Part shown: positions 1 through 7,804 of the stretch, piece by piece
How positions within the stretch are numbered: the stretch's first letter is position 1
Layout: every line of letters begins with the position of its first letter
Assembly (NCBI RefSeq): GCF_019844075.1
Contig: NZ_CP081964.1
Span: 2,852,001 to 2,916,000 of the forward strand
DNA from: Curtobacterium sp. TC1
GTDB taxonomy: Bacteria; Actinomycetota; Actinomycetes; Actinomycetales; Microbacteriaceae
Direction of reading: 5' to 3'
Length of the DNA: 64,000 bases
Notes under the pieces: generated by a model
Told to the model about the DNA's origin: nothing
The model's database searches: none
Seen by the model: the letters and a program-made list of their open reading frames with translations, nothing else
Made by a program: the position numbers and the translations under genes

Positions 1-389
1 CCGACCCGGAGCCGTTCCGACTGCAGCTGCCGAACCTGTGGCACCTTGCGACCGACGTGCAGGCGACGCTGCCGCCGGACACCACCTCGCTCGACGTCGC
101 CGACGCCCTGCACCCGACCGCCGCGGTCGCGGGGACTCCCACCGACGTGGCCGTCCGGCTCGTCGCCGAGCTCGAGGGCGTCGACCGCGGACGCTACGCC
201 GGTCCGGTGGGCTGGATGGGCGCGACGGGCGACGGCGAGTGGATGCTCGCGCTGCGGAGCGCCCGGATCGACGACGACGGCACCGTCCGGGCCTGGGCCG
301 GCGCCGGTGTCGTGGCGGGGTCGGAGCCGGCGCGCGAGGTCGCCGAGACCGCCCTGAAGTTCCGACCGGTCACCGACGCGCTGGCCTGA
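1..389 (+). CDS. menF: isochorismate synthase, 3' end (partial)
   Basis: C-terminal part of a chorismate-binding enzyme that converts chorismate to isochorismate, the first menaquinone step. The reading frame runs in from the left edge (codons in phase with position 3) and stops at 387-389. Visible family signatures are the HPTAAVAGTP segment, then RGRYAGPVGWMGATGDGEW and a final block typical of MenF/EntC/TrpE active sites. The N-terminal two thirds lie outside the window. It is convergent with menD, 50 bases away, so the cluster context supports MenF over an EntC-type siderophore enzyme, which would look very similar. Confidence 0.88.
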   Translation, partial: DPEPFRLQLPNLWHLATDVQATLPPDTTSLDVADALHPTAAVAGTPTDVAVRLVAELEGVDRGRYAGPVGWMGATGDGEWMLALRSARIDDDGTVRAWAGAGVVAGSEPAREVAETALKFRPVTDALA

Positions 390-439
390 GCGGCGCGGCG
401 CCACGCGGCCCCGCGGTCGCGCTGCACCGCCCCGCCGCG

Positions 440-2383
440 TCAGTCCGCCAGCGGGACCTCGATGACGACCCGCTCGGCCGGGTCGGTGAGCACGCGTTCG
501 AGGTCGCCCCACGTCTCGGCGCGGCGGTACTCCCAGCCGAGGCCGGTCACGACCCGTTCGACGTCGACGTGCTGCGGGGTCGACATCATCCGCCGCATGT
601 CCTCCGGTGGGGTGGTGCGTGCCACCTCGAGCCCGCGGAAGATCGCGCCGCCGTGGTCGTTGCCGACGACGACCTGCACCCGGTGCGTCCGTTCCTCGGT
701 GCCGGTGACGAACGCCCCGAGGTCGTGCAGCAGGGTCAGGTCGCCGAGCAGCACGCGCGTGGTGCCGACCGACGCCGACGACTGCTCGAGCGCCGCGGCG
801 ATGCCCAACGCGGTCGACACGGTGCCGTCGATGCCGGCGAGGCCGCGGTTCGCGTGCACCCGGATCTTCTTGCCGAGCACCCGTCCGTCGGCGACGCGGA
901 TGATCTGCGAGGCCCCGAACACGAGCCGGTCGTGCGGCCACGTCACGCCCCACACGGCGTCGGCGAGCATCGCGCGGTCGACCGGTCGGCGGCGGAGCGC
1001 GACCTCGTCGCGCAGGAACTTGTTGCGTTCGGCGCGGTCCGGGGACCGCTTGGCGCCGAGGTCGGGTCCGGCGTCGCCGTCGCCGAGCAGCTGACGGCTC
1101 GCGCCGACCCAGCGACCGACCCACGCACGGTGCTCCGGCCGAGTGCGGCCGGTCACGCGGACGTCGGCCACGAAGGTGGTCAACGATTCGCTGGGCCCAC
1201 GCCGCCGGTTCCCGGACGACGCGCCAGCGGCGTCCGGGCCGTGCCGGTGGGGAGAGGCGCGGGCCGGGTCGAAGGGATCGGCCGCGGGTCCGCGGACCAC
1301 GATCGTCTCGACCCCCTGCCGCTGCAGCAGCGCCGGGACCTCCCGACTGAGGGTCGGGTGGCCGAGCACGACGGCGCGGCGGACCGCCCCGCCGAAGTCC
1401 GGGTCGCGCAGGAGGTCGCGGTAGGCGACGACGAGGTTCCGGCCGAACCGTGCGCCGCTGGAGACCTCGGCGAGCAGAGGTGCCCCGAGCTCCCAGGCGA
1501 TGCGCTCGGCGTCCGCACCGGCGTCGTGCCCGGCGATGACGACCGTGCTCGGCTCGTCGTCCGGCGACAGCTCCGCGACCGGCAGGCCCCCGTTCGCGCG
1601 ACGGGTGGCGAACGCGGTGTCGACCTCGTCGTCGGGGACGCCCTGCACGTCCTCGGCGTCGAGGCCGGCGGAGAGGGGTTCGCGGAACGCGACGTTGAGC
1701 TGCGCCGGTCCGGGCTGCCCGGTGTGCCCGGCGGCCGCGGCGACGGCCTGGCGGGCGAGGTCGCGCAGCACGGCACGCACCGACGCGTCGGCCCCGTGTG
1801 CCGACGGCGCCTCGACATCGCGGACGAAGGCGACCGCGTCGCCGAACATGCCCGGCTGGACCGTGGTCTGGTTGCTGCCGATGCCGCGGAGTTCGTCCGG
1901 CCGGTCGGCGCTCAGGACGATCATCGGGACGCCGGAGTGGTGCGCTTCGAGGACCGCGGGGTGCAGGTTGGCGACGGCGGTGCCCGAGGTCGTCACGACC
2001 GCGGCCGGTCGGCCGGACTCCACCGCGAGCCCGAGGGCGAAGAACCCGGCGGTGCGCTCGTCGAGTCGGACGTGCACGGTCAGTCCGCCGGCACGCTCGA
2101 GGGCGACGGCCGCGAGCGCGAGGGCCTGCGACCGCGAGCCGGGGCTGACGACGACGTCGGTGACGCCGGCGCGCACGAGTTCCTGCAGCAGGGTCAGGGC
2201 CGCGTCCGTCGCCGGGCTGCCCGATCCCGCGGGCCCGTCAGCGATCGGTGCGGCCGTCGTCGTCTCGGTCGTGGAACTGGTCTTCGAGGTCTCGGAGGGT
2301 CGCGTCGTCCTGGTCCTTGTCCGTGAGGGTGTCCCCCGGCGCGGGCGTGGTGCCGAGGAAGTCCGGGTCGTCTTCGGGTCCAC
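440..2383 (-). CDS. menD: 2-succinyl-5-enolpyruvyl-6-hydroxy-3-cyclohexene-1-carboxylate synthase MenD
   Basis: Thiamine-diphosphate enzyme that joins isochorismate and 2-oxoglutarate in menaquinone synthesis. The MenD N-terminal signature VVVSPGSRSQAL (about residues 77-88) and the TPP-family C-terminal half are clear. The listed start is the GTG at 2383, giving 647 residues, but the first 50 or so are a Thr/Arg/Ser-rich, low-complexity stretch that overlaps the upstream gene by 146 bases in another frame. MenD homology begins only near residue 58, and there is no ATG, GTG or TTG between residues 41 and 60. The true start is therefore unresolved. It is probably read from the same transcript as the upstream PLDc_N gene. 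Confidence 0.85.
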   Translation of the reverse strand: MDPKTTRTSSAPRPRRGTPSRTRTRTTRPSETSKTSSTTETTTAAPIADGPAGSGSPATDAALTLLQELVRAGVTDVVVSPGSRSQALALAAVALERAGGLTVHVRLDERTAGFFALGLAVESGRPAAVVTTSGTAVANLHPAVLEAHHSGVPMIVLSADRPDELRGIGSNQTTVQPGMFGDAVAFVRDVEAPSAHGADASVRAVLRDLARQAVAAAAGHTGQPGPAQLNVAFREPLSAGLDAEDVQGVPDDEVDTAFATRRANGGLPVAELSPDDEPSTVVIAGHDAGADAERIAWELGAPLLAEVSSGARFGRNLVVAYRDLLRDPDFGGAVRRAVVLGHPTLSREVPALLQRQGVETIVVRGPAADPFDPARASPHRHGPDAAGASSGNRRRGPSESLTTFVADVRVTGRTRPEHRAWVGRWVGASRQLLGDGDAGPDLGAKRSPDRAERNKFLRDEVALRRRPVDRAMLADAVWGVTWPHDRLVFGASQIIRVADGRVLGKKIRVHANRGLAGIDGTVSTALGIAAALEQSSASVGTTRVLLGDLTLLHDLGAFVTGTEERTHRVQVVVGNDHGGAIFRGLEVARTTPPEDMRRMMSTPQHVDVERVVTGLGWEYRRAETWGDLERVLTDPAERVVIEVPLAD

Positions 2384-2594
2384 GGTACCGGGCGGTCGTG
2401 CCCGGGGACGCCGGCGACCGGCCGAGCAGGAACCAGAGCACCCCGCCGAGGACGGGGAGGACGATCACCAGGAGGATCCAGACACCGCGCCTGAGGGATC
2501 GGACACGTTCGCGGGGCATCGTCGCGCAGTCGATGGCCGCGTACACCGTGAAGGCGACAGCGGCGACGACGACGATCAACCACAAGCGGACCAT
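2238..2594 (-). CDS. PLDc_N domain small membrane protein
   Basis: 118-residue protein with two membrane segments (about residues 3-20 and 37-58) and a PRERVRSLRRGVWILLVIVLP stretch typical of the phospholipase D N-terminal-like domain. These proteins hold only the membrane part and no HKD catalytic motif, so enzyme activity is not expected. The C-terminal 55 residues are acidic and polar. The ATG at 2592-2594 lies 7 bases after a TACACT box (minus strand, 2602-2607), so the mRNA is probably leaderless. Its end overlaps the annotated beginning of menD. The role is unknown, though the family is common near men genes in actinobacteria. Confidence 0.75.
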   Translation of the reverse strand: MVRLWLIVVVAAVAFTVYAAIDCATMPRERVRSLRRGVWILLVIVLPVLGGVLWFLLGRSPASPGTTARYRGPEDDPDFLGTTPAPGDTLTDKDQDDATLRDLEDQFHDRDDDGRTDR

Positions 2595-2601
2595 GCCCAG
2601 G

Positions 2602-2652
2602 AGTGTAGGTCGCGAGCCTGTGACGACCCTGCCGGTCGGCCGTCCGTAGACT
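2602..2652. promoter_or_regulatory. divergent leaderless promoters for PLDc_N-menD and DUF4229
   Basis: A minus-strand TACACT box at 2602-2607 ends 7 bases before the ATG at 2594. A plus-strand TAGACT box at 2647-2652 ends 6 bases before the GTG at 2659. Both positions would put transcription start at or next to the start codon. Seen directly; promoter activity is inferred. Confidence 0.55.
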
Positions 2653-2658
2653 CGCAGG

Positions 2659-2994
2659 GTGAAAGCGTGGCTCCTCTACACCCTCGCCCGGCTCGGCATC
2701 TTCGCGGCGGCGCTCGTGCTCCTCCGGCTCCTGACGCCGATGCCCTGGTACTGGGCGACCATCGTCGCTGCCCTCGTCGGGCTCCTGGTGTCCTACATCG
2801 CGCTCGCGAAGCTCCGCACCACGGTCGCCCTGAGCCTCGCCAACCGCCGCGGGGGCCCGGAGCGCGACGCGGACACCGACTTCGAGGACGACTTCGTCAA
2901 CGCTGCGGACACCGACGCCGCGGACACCCCGACCGTGCACCCGGTGTCGGACGCCGACCGGCACGCCGCGCGCCGGGACACCGACGCGGAGTAG
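2659..2994 (+). CDS. DUF4229 domain membrane protein
   Basis: 111-residue protein beginning at GTG with the sequence MKAWLLYTLARLGIF. Two hydrophobic helices (about residues 3-25 and 34-52) are followed by a conserved Ala-Lys-Leu-Arg segment and an acidic, Asp/Thr-rich tail. This matches actinobacterial DUF4229 proteins, which are recurrently found beside menaquinone genes. It has no catalytic motif that I can recognise. It is convergent with menA (2 bases between stop codons). The start is supported by the TAGACT box 6 bases upstream, which implies a leaderless transcript. Function unknown. Confidence 0.75.
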   Translation: MKAWLLYTLARLGIFAAALVLLRLLTPMPWYWATIVAALVGLLVSYIALAKLRTTVALSLANRRGGPERDADTDFEDDFVNAADTDAADTPTVHPVSDADRHAARRDTDAE

Positions 2995-2996
2995 TC

Positions 2997-3998
2997 CTAC
3001 GGCTGGACGGCGAGCGTGATCCCGAGCACCACGCCGAACACCAGCGACGCGAACGACGACAGCTGCAACGCCGTGATGAGCTCACGCGGCTTGCGCGACG
3101 ACACCCCGATCGCGAGCGCCGGCAGGGCCAGCAGCAGCGAGAAGTACGTGAAGCCGGTGCGGAAGTAGAGCAGGACGAACCAGAGCAGCACGACGTACGG
3201 CAGCAGCAGGAACAGGCCGTACAGCACGCGTGCCACCGGTCGGCCGACGACGACCGCGAGGGTGCGCTTGCCGGCCAGACGGTCCTCGTCGATGTCGCGG
3301 ATGTTGTTGACCATCAAGACCGCGCAGGCGAAGAACCCGGCGGCGACCGCGGCGGCCCATCCGCTCGCGGTGGCCTGGCCGATGAGCACGTACTGGGTGC
3401 CGAGCACGGCGACGAGTCCGAAGAACACGAAGACGAAGACCTCACCGAGCGCGTTGTAGCCGTACGGCTTCTTGCCGCCGGTGTAGAACCACGCGGCGAC
3501 GATGGCGGCGGCGCCCACGAGCAGCAGCCACCACAGCTGGGTGAGCACCACGATGACGATCCCGGCGACCGCTGCCAGCCCGAAGAACGTCAGCGCGACG
3601 GTCAGCACCGTCCGGGGCTTCGCGAGGCCCGCGCCCGTCAGTCGAGCCGGGCCGACGCGGTACTCGTCGGTGCCGCGGACGCCGTCCGAGTAGTCGTTGC
3701 TGTAGTTCACGCCGATCTGCAGGAACAGGGCCACCGCGAGGGCGAGCAGCGCGATGGCGAGGTGCGCGTCCTGCGCCAGGAACGCACCGAAGTCACCCGT
3801 GGTGCGACTGTCGACGAAGCCCACGGTGGTGCCGAGCACCACGGGGACGACGCCCAGCGTCAGGGTGCGGAGCCGTGCCCCGCCGATCCAGTCCCGCGCG
3901 GTCGCCCGGCGCTTCGAGCGGACCGGGGCCGCGGCCTTCGCCGGGTTGCCCGAGCGGCCCTGCTTGTGCGTCGTGTTCTTCGTTCGTGCCACGACCAC
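2997..3998 (-). CDS. menA: 1,4-dihydroxy-2-naphthoate polyprenyltransferase MenA
   Basis: UbiA-family integral membrane enzyme that prenylates and decarboxylates 1,4-dihydroxy-2-naphthoate to demethylmenaquinone. The two prenyl-diphosphate/Mg binding motifs are present: NYSNDYSDG at about residues 98-106 and NNIRDIDEDRLAGKRT at about 231-246, with eight or nine hydrophobic segments. A basic 35-residue N-terminus precedes the first helix. Candidate starts are GTG at 3998 or GTG at 3992; an AGGA motif sits 9 bases before the latter. An open frame extends to 4562 but runs through menE antisense and is not coding. Confidence 0.9.
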   Translation of the reverse strand: MVVARTKNTTHKQGRSGNPAKAAAPVRSKRRATARDWIGGARLRTLTLGVVPVVLGTTVGFVDSRTTGDFGAFLAQDAHLAIALLALAVALFLQIGVNYSNDYSDGVRGTDEYRVGPARLTGAGLAKPRTVLTVALTFFGLAAVAGIVIVVLTQLWWLLLVGAAAIVAAWFYTGGKKPYGYNALGEVFVFVFFGLVAVLGTQYVLIGQATASGWAAAVAAGFFACAVLMVNNIRDIDEDRLAGKRTLAVVVGRPVARVLYGLFLLLPYVVLLWFVLLYFRTGFTYFSLLLALPALAIGVSSRKPRELITALQLSSFASLVFGVVLGITLAVQP

Positions 3999-4038
3999 CG
4001 ATCCTATCCGCGACGCGTCGCGGTGCCGTCGCGTGGAC

Positions 4039-5169
4039 CTACGAGGACGCCAAGTCCTGGATCGCCCGCCGGTCGGGCTTGCCGGACGGGAGCATCGGCA
4101 GCCGGTCGACGACCACCACCGCGGCCGGACGTGCCGCACGGCCGAGTGCGTCGCCCACGTGGGACCGGACGGTGTCGAGGTCGAGCGGCTGTTCGGTGAC
4201 GACGACCGGCACCTCGCCCCACTCCCCCGAGGCCCGTCGGGTGACGACCGCCCCGTGCTGGTCGGGCAGGTCGCGCACGAGCCGCTCCACCGCGCCGAGG
4301 CGGACCTTCTCACCGCCGGAGACCACCACGTCGTCGAGCCGTCCGAGCACCCGGACCACCCCGTCGGACACCGTTGCGGCGTCGCCCGTGCGGTACCAGC
4401 GCAGACCGTCGCGCTCGACGAACGTCGCGGCCGTCCGGTCGTCGTCTCCGAGGTACCCCTCGGCGAGCATCGGACCCGACAGCTGCAGCTCGCCGTCCAC
4501 GACCTCGGTGCGGACGGTGCCGAACGGGACGCCGTCGTACACGCAGCCACCGCTCGTCTCACTGGCGCCGTACGTCGTCACGATCCGCACGCCCGCCGCG
4601 ACCGCTCGATCGCGCAGTGCCGCCGGGGTCGCCTGGCCGCCGACGAGGACGGCGTCGAACCGGGCCAGCGCAGCGGTCGCACGGCCGTCGTCGAGCACGC
4701 GGGCGAGCTGCACGGGGACCAGGGACGTGTAGCGCCGTGGGGCGGCAGGGCCGGTGACGAGCCGGTCTGCGGCGTCCGCGAACGCCGCCGCGTCGAAGTG
4801 GCCCGGTGCCACGACGACCGGCGTCGTCCCCGCGGCGATCGAGCGGGTCAGGACGTTGAGGCCAGCGATGTAGTGCGTGGGCAGCGCGAGGACCCAGCCA
4901 CCGGGGCCTCCGAGTGCGGCGTCGGCGGCTGCCGCCCCCGCGAGCAGTGCCTCGGACGAGAGCGCCACGCGCTTGCCGGTGCCGGTGGACCCGCTCGTCT
5001 CGACCACCAGGGCGACCCGTTGCCGGACGTCGGCCGGTGGCGGGGTCGGCAGGGCGGGCGTTCCCTCGGCGACGGGGAGCAGCGCGGGGCCGCCGGCGAG
5101 CGCTGCCTCCAGGCCGCGGAGCACGGCCAGCGGGTCCGACGTGCCGAGCGCGACCAGCGGACGGCTCAT
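4039..5169 (-). CDS. menE: o-succinylbenzoate-CoA ligase MenE (short AMP-binding enzyme)
   Basis: ANL-superfamily ligase that activates o-succinylbenzoate with ATP and CoA. The P-loop ETSGSTGTGK is at residues 57-66, the TTYGASETSGG motif lies near residue 195, and YRTGD near 265; the C-terminal LPSGKPDRRAI carries the family catalytic lysine. At 376 residues it is shorter than typical 450-550-residue MenE proteins because the N-terminal subdomain is cut down, as in other Microbacteriaceae. It lies between menB (52 bases upstream) and menA (same strand), consistent with a menB-menE-menA transcript. Confidence 0.88.
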   Translation of the reverse strand: MSRPLVALGTSDPLAVLRGLEAALAGGPALLPVAEGTPALPTPPPADVRQRVALVVETSGSTGTGKRVALSSEALLAGAAAADAALGGPGGWVLALPTHYIAGLNVLTRSIAAGTTPVVVAPGHFDAAAFADAADRLVTGPAAPRRYTSLVPVQLARVLDDGRATAALARFDAVLVGGQATPAALRDRAVAAGVRIVTTYGASETSGGCVYDGVPFGTVRTEVVDGELQLSGPMLAEGYLGDDDRTAATFVERDGLRWYRTGDAATVSDGVVRVLGRLDDVVVSGGEKVRLGAVERLVRDLPDQHGAVVTRRASGEWGEVPVVVTEQPLDLDTVRSHVGDALGRAARPAAVVVVDRLPMLPSGKPDRRAIQDLASS

Positions 5170-5221
5170 GCCACGCCCACCGGGCGCGTGCGGACCACCT
5201 GACGCACGCGGAGCACCGGGC

Positions 5222-6151
5222 TCAGTAGTGCCACGGGAACGACGTCCACTCGGGGGCGCGCTTCTCGAGGAACGAGTCGCGGCCCTCGACGGCCTCGTCG
5301 GTGCCGTAGGCGAGCCGCGTCGCCTCGCCCGCGAAGACCTGCTGGCCGACCATGCCGTCGTCGACGGCGTTGAACGCGTACTTCAGCATCCGGATCGCGG
5401 TCGGGGACTTGCCGAGGACGATCTCACCCCAGCGGATCGCCTCGCGCTCGAGGTCCTCGTGCGGGACGACGGCGTTCACGGCACCCATCTCGTACGCGCG
5501 CTGCGCCGAGTACTCCTGTGCCAGGAAGAAGACCTCGCGCGCGAACTTCTGGCCGATCTGCTTGGCGTAGTACGCGCTGCCGTAGCCGCCGTCGAACGAC
5601 CCGACGTCGGCGTCGGTCTGCTTGAACCGGCCGTGCTCGGCGCTCGCGATGGTCAGGTCGCAGATCGCGTGCAGCGAGTGCCCGCCGCCGGCCGCCCACC
5701 CGGGGACCACGGCGATGACGACCTTGGGCATCATGCGGATCAGGCGCTGCACCTCGAGGATGTGCAGCCGCCCCATCGAGGCCTGCGCGGCGGCCGGGTC
5801 GACTCCCTCGGGCGGGGCTCCCTCGTCGCCGACGTACTGGTAGCCGCTGCGCCCGCGGATGCGCTGGTCGCCGCCTGAGCAGAACGCCCAGCCGCCGTCC
5901 TTCGGGCTCGGGCCGTTGCCGGTCAGCAGGACGACGCCGACGCGGGGGTCCTGACGGGCGTCGTCGAGTGCGCGGTACAGCTCGTCGACCGTGCGCGGAC
6001 GGAAGGCGTTCCGCACCTCGGGCCGGTCGAAGGCGACCCGGACGATGCCCTTCGAGACGTGCTTGTGGTAGGTGATGTCCGTGAACTGCTCCGCGATCGG
6101 AGCCGCGGTCCAGACGTCGGGGTCGAACAGGTCGGAGACGGGAGCAGCCAT
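5222..6151 (-). CDS. menB: 1,4-dihydroxy-2-naphthoyl-CoA synthase MenB
   Basis: Crotonase-fold enzyme that cyclises o-succinylbenzoyl-CoA. The oxyanion-hole segments FCSGGDQRIRG and GWAAGGGHSLHAICDL are present, as is the MenB-specific run ADVGSFDGGYGSAYYAKQIGQ that separates MenB from ordinary enoyl-CoA hydratases. The 309-residue length is typical of the actinobacterial form with an N-terminal extension. Start ATG at 6151 is preceded by GGGAG and also by a TACGTT box 6 bases upstream, so leadered and leaderless initiation are both possible. Probably first gene of the menB-menE-menA unit. Confidence 0.93.
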   Translation of the reverse strand: MAAPVSDLFDPDVWTAAPIAEQFTDITYHKHVSKGIVRVAFDRPEVRNAFRPRTVDELYRALDDARQDPRVGVVLLTGNGPSPKDGGWAFCSGGDQRIRGRSGYQYVGDEGAPPEGVDPAAAQASMGRLHILEVQRLIRMMPKVVIAVVPGWAAGGGHSLHAICDLTIASAEHGRFKQTDADVGSFDGGYGSAYYAKQIGQKFAREVFFLAQEYSAQRAYEMGAVNAVVPHEDLEREAIRWGEIVLGKSPTAIRMLKYAFNAVDDGMVGQQVFAGEATRLAYGTDEAVEGRDSFLEKRAPEWTSFPWHY

Positions 6152-6172
6152 GCTCCCAACGTACCGCTGCGG

Positions 6173-6586
6173 TCAGGCGCCCATGCCGGTCAGGACCTCG
6201 GGTGCGACGAACACCAGGATCACGATGAGGATGACGGGGTTGGCGAAGAACGCCACCACGACACCGATCGCGCCGTACCACCGGCCGAGGCCACCGACCG
6301 CGGCGACGAAGCCGAGCACGGCGGCGATGAGGGTCAGGAAGACCACGACGAAGCAGATCCCGAACGCGAACTCGGAGTCGCCGCCCATGAAGACCGCGAA
6401 GGCGCTGGCGTCGACCGCTGCGGACACCACCGCGAGGCCGAGGGCGATCTTGCCGACGATCGGGCTGCGGCGCTTCCGTGCCGTCGTCTGCCGCACGTCG
6501 ACGGTGCCCTGCTGCATGAGCCGGGCGAACTCGTCGGTGTCGCGACCGGGGCGCTGCGACGCGTGCTGCTGCGGTTCCCGCGCCAC
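6173..6586 (-). CDS. four-helix membrane protein, unknown function
   Basis: 137-residue protein starting at GTG 6586 behind a strong GAGGGAGG site. A polar N-terminus of about 50 residues ends in a basic patch (TTARKRRSP). It is followed by four hydrophobic segments with small-residue-rich helices of the kind seen in DUF4190-like proteins. It ends 21 bases before the menB start and probably shares a transcript with it. I do not recognise a function. Upstream lies the divergent menC gene. Confidence 0.65.
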   Translation of the reverse strand: MAREPQQHASQRPGRDTDEFARLMQQGTVDVRQTTARKRRSPIVGKIALGLAVVSAAVDASAFAVFMGGDSEFAFGICFVVVFLTLIAAVLGFVAAVGGLGRWYGAIGVVVAFFANPVILIVILVFVAPEVLTGMGA

Positions 6587-6719
6587 CGCGCCTCCCTCGT
6601 TCCGGACGCTTCGATCCGGGTCGTGACCTGTGCCGACCGGGGCCGACCGATGCATGCTAATGCCCTGCCCTGGCGGTCCCCTCCGAGGAACCGGCAGGTG
6701 CCCTGGGTGCGGTGGGAGG

Positions 6720-7709
6720 ATGGCGGACGTGCTCCCCGACCTCGCCGAACTCACCGCCGACGCGCACGTGGTCGCCCTGCCCATGCGGGTGCGGTTCCGC
6801 GGCATCACCACGCGCGAGGCGGTCGTCCTCCGGGGCCCCTCGGGGTGGACGGAGTTCTCGCCCTTCGTCGAGTACGACGACGCCGAGGCCGCCGCGTGGC
6901 TCCGGGGCGCGATCGACTTCGGGTGGACGGAGCACGAGCCCGCCGCCGACTCGGTGCTCGTGAACGCCACCGTGCCGGCGATCTCGCCCGATGCGGTCGC
7001 CGCACTGCTCGCGCGCTACCCCGGGTGCACCACCGCCAAGGTCAAGGTCGCCGAACCCGGCACCACCGTCGACGACGACGTCGCCCGGGTCGCCGAGGTC
7101 CGCCGCGTGATGGGCCCCTCGGCTGCCGTCCGCGTGGACGCCAACGGTCTCTGGAGCGTCGACCAGGCCGCCGCGGCCCTCGAACGCCTCGCCCCCTTCG
7201 ACCTGCAGTACGCCGAGCAGCCCTGCCGGACCGTGCCCGAACTGGCGGCACTCCGGTCGCGGACCGCCGGCCTCGGCATCCGGATCGCCGCGGACGAGAG
7301 CGTCCGCAAGGCAGCGGACCCGCTCGCCGTCGCACGGGCCGGGGCGGCCGACGTCCTCGTCGTCAAGGCCCAACCGCTCGGCGGCGTCACGGCTGCACGC
7401 GCCGTCATCGCCGAGGCCGGGTTGCCGTGCGTGGTCTCCAGCGCGCTCGACACCTCGGTGGGGCTCGGCATGGGGGCGTTCCTCGCCGCGGCCGCGATGT
7501 CCCCGGGGTACGCCGCGGGGCTCGGGACGGCCGCGATGTTCGCGTCCGACGTCACCGCGGACCCCCTGCTGCCCGTCGGGGGCCGGGTGCCGGTGCGCCG
7601 GGCCACGGTGTCGTCGGACCTGCTGGACCGGAACGCCGCGTCGCCGGAGCGCACGGCGTGGTGGCTCGCCCGGCTCGAGCGCGTGCACACCGTGCTCGCC
7701 GCCGCGTAG
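6720..7709 (+). CDS. menC: o-succinylbenzoate synthase MenC
   Basis: Enolase-superfamily enzyme that dehydrates SHCHC to o-succinylbenzoate. Catalytic signatures are visible: TAKVKVAEP with the KxK pair, the metal ligands in RVDANGLWS, YAEQP and AADESV, and a later VVKAQPLGG lysine. The start is either ATG 6720 or GTG 6729. A GGGAGG site at 6714-6719 abuts the ATG but has good spacing to the GTG, which favours the latter. It is divergent from the membrane protein at 6586 and completes the men cluster. Confidence 0.9.
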   Translation: MADVLPDLAELTADAHVVALPMRVRFRGITTREAVVLRGPSGWTEFSPFVEYDDAEAAAWLRGAIDFGWTEHEPAADSVLVNATVPAISPDAVAALLARYPGCTTAKVKVAEPGTTVDDDVARVAEVRRVMGPSAAVRVDANGLWSVDQAAAALERLAPFDLQYAEQPCRTVPELAALRSRTAGLGIRIAADESVRKAADPLAVARAGAADVLVVKAQPLGGVTAARAVIAEAGLPCVVSSALDTSVGLGMGAFLAAAAMSPGYAAGLGTAAMFASDVTADPLLPVGGRVPVRRATVSSDLLDRNAASPERTAWWLARLERVHTVLAAA

Positions 7710-7721
7710 ATCGCGTCGCAC

Positions 7722-7761
7722 GACAGGAGGCGCGGTGCCAGCTGGCACCGCGCCTCCTGTC
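7722..7761. terminator. 40-base perfect palindrome between convergent genes
   Basis: A perfect inverted repeat centred on AGCT (core GGTGCCAGCTGGCACC, arms GACAGGAGGCGC) between the convergent menC and ccsB ends. It has no U-tract on either strand. Very close relatives lie at 30187-30230 and 54373-54420. It is placed as a bidirectional terminator would be, but may also be a dispersed repeat. Confidence 0.7.
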
Positions 7762-7804
7762 CGATCGCGGTCGCGACCAGAGCCGCGTCAGCGACGCACG
7801 TCGC

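Noticed and set aside
38..4199. Very long plus-strand open frames covering menD, menA and menE on the opposite strand
   Set aside because: They are antisense to clear men genes, are Arg/Gly/Pro-rich and contain no family motifs. This is the usual artefact of about 70% GC DNA. The same applies to long frames opposite resB, the MprF-like gene, the symporter and nadB.
7722..7761. Palindromes as insertion-sequence ends
   Set aside because: No transposase between or near any copies and no target duplication visible; their place between convergent genes fits terminators better.
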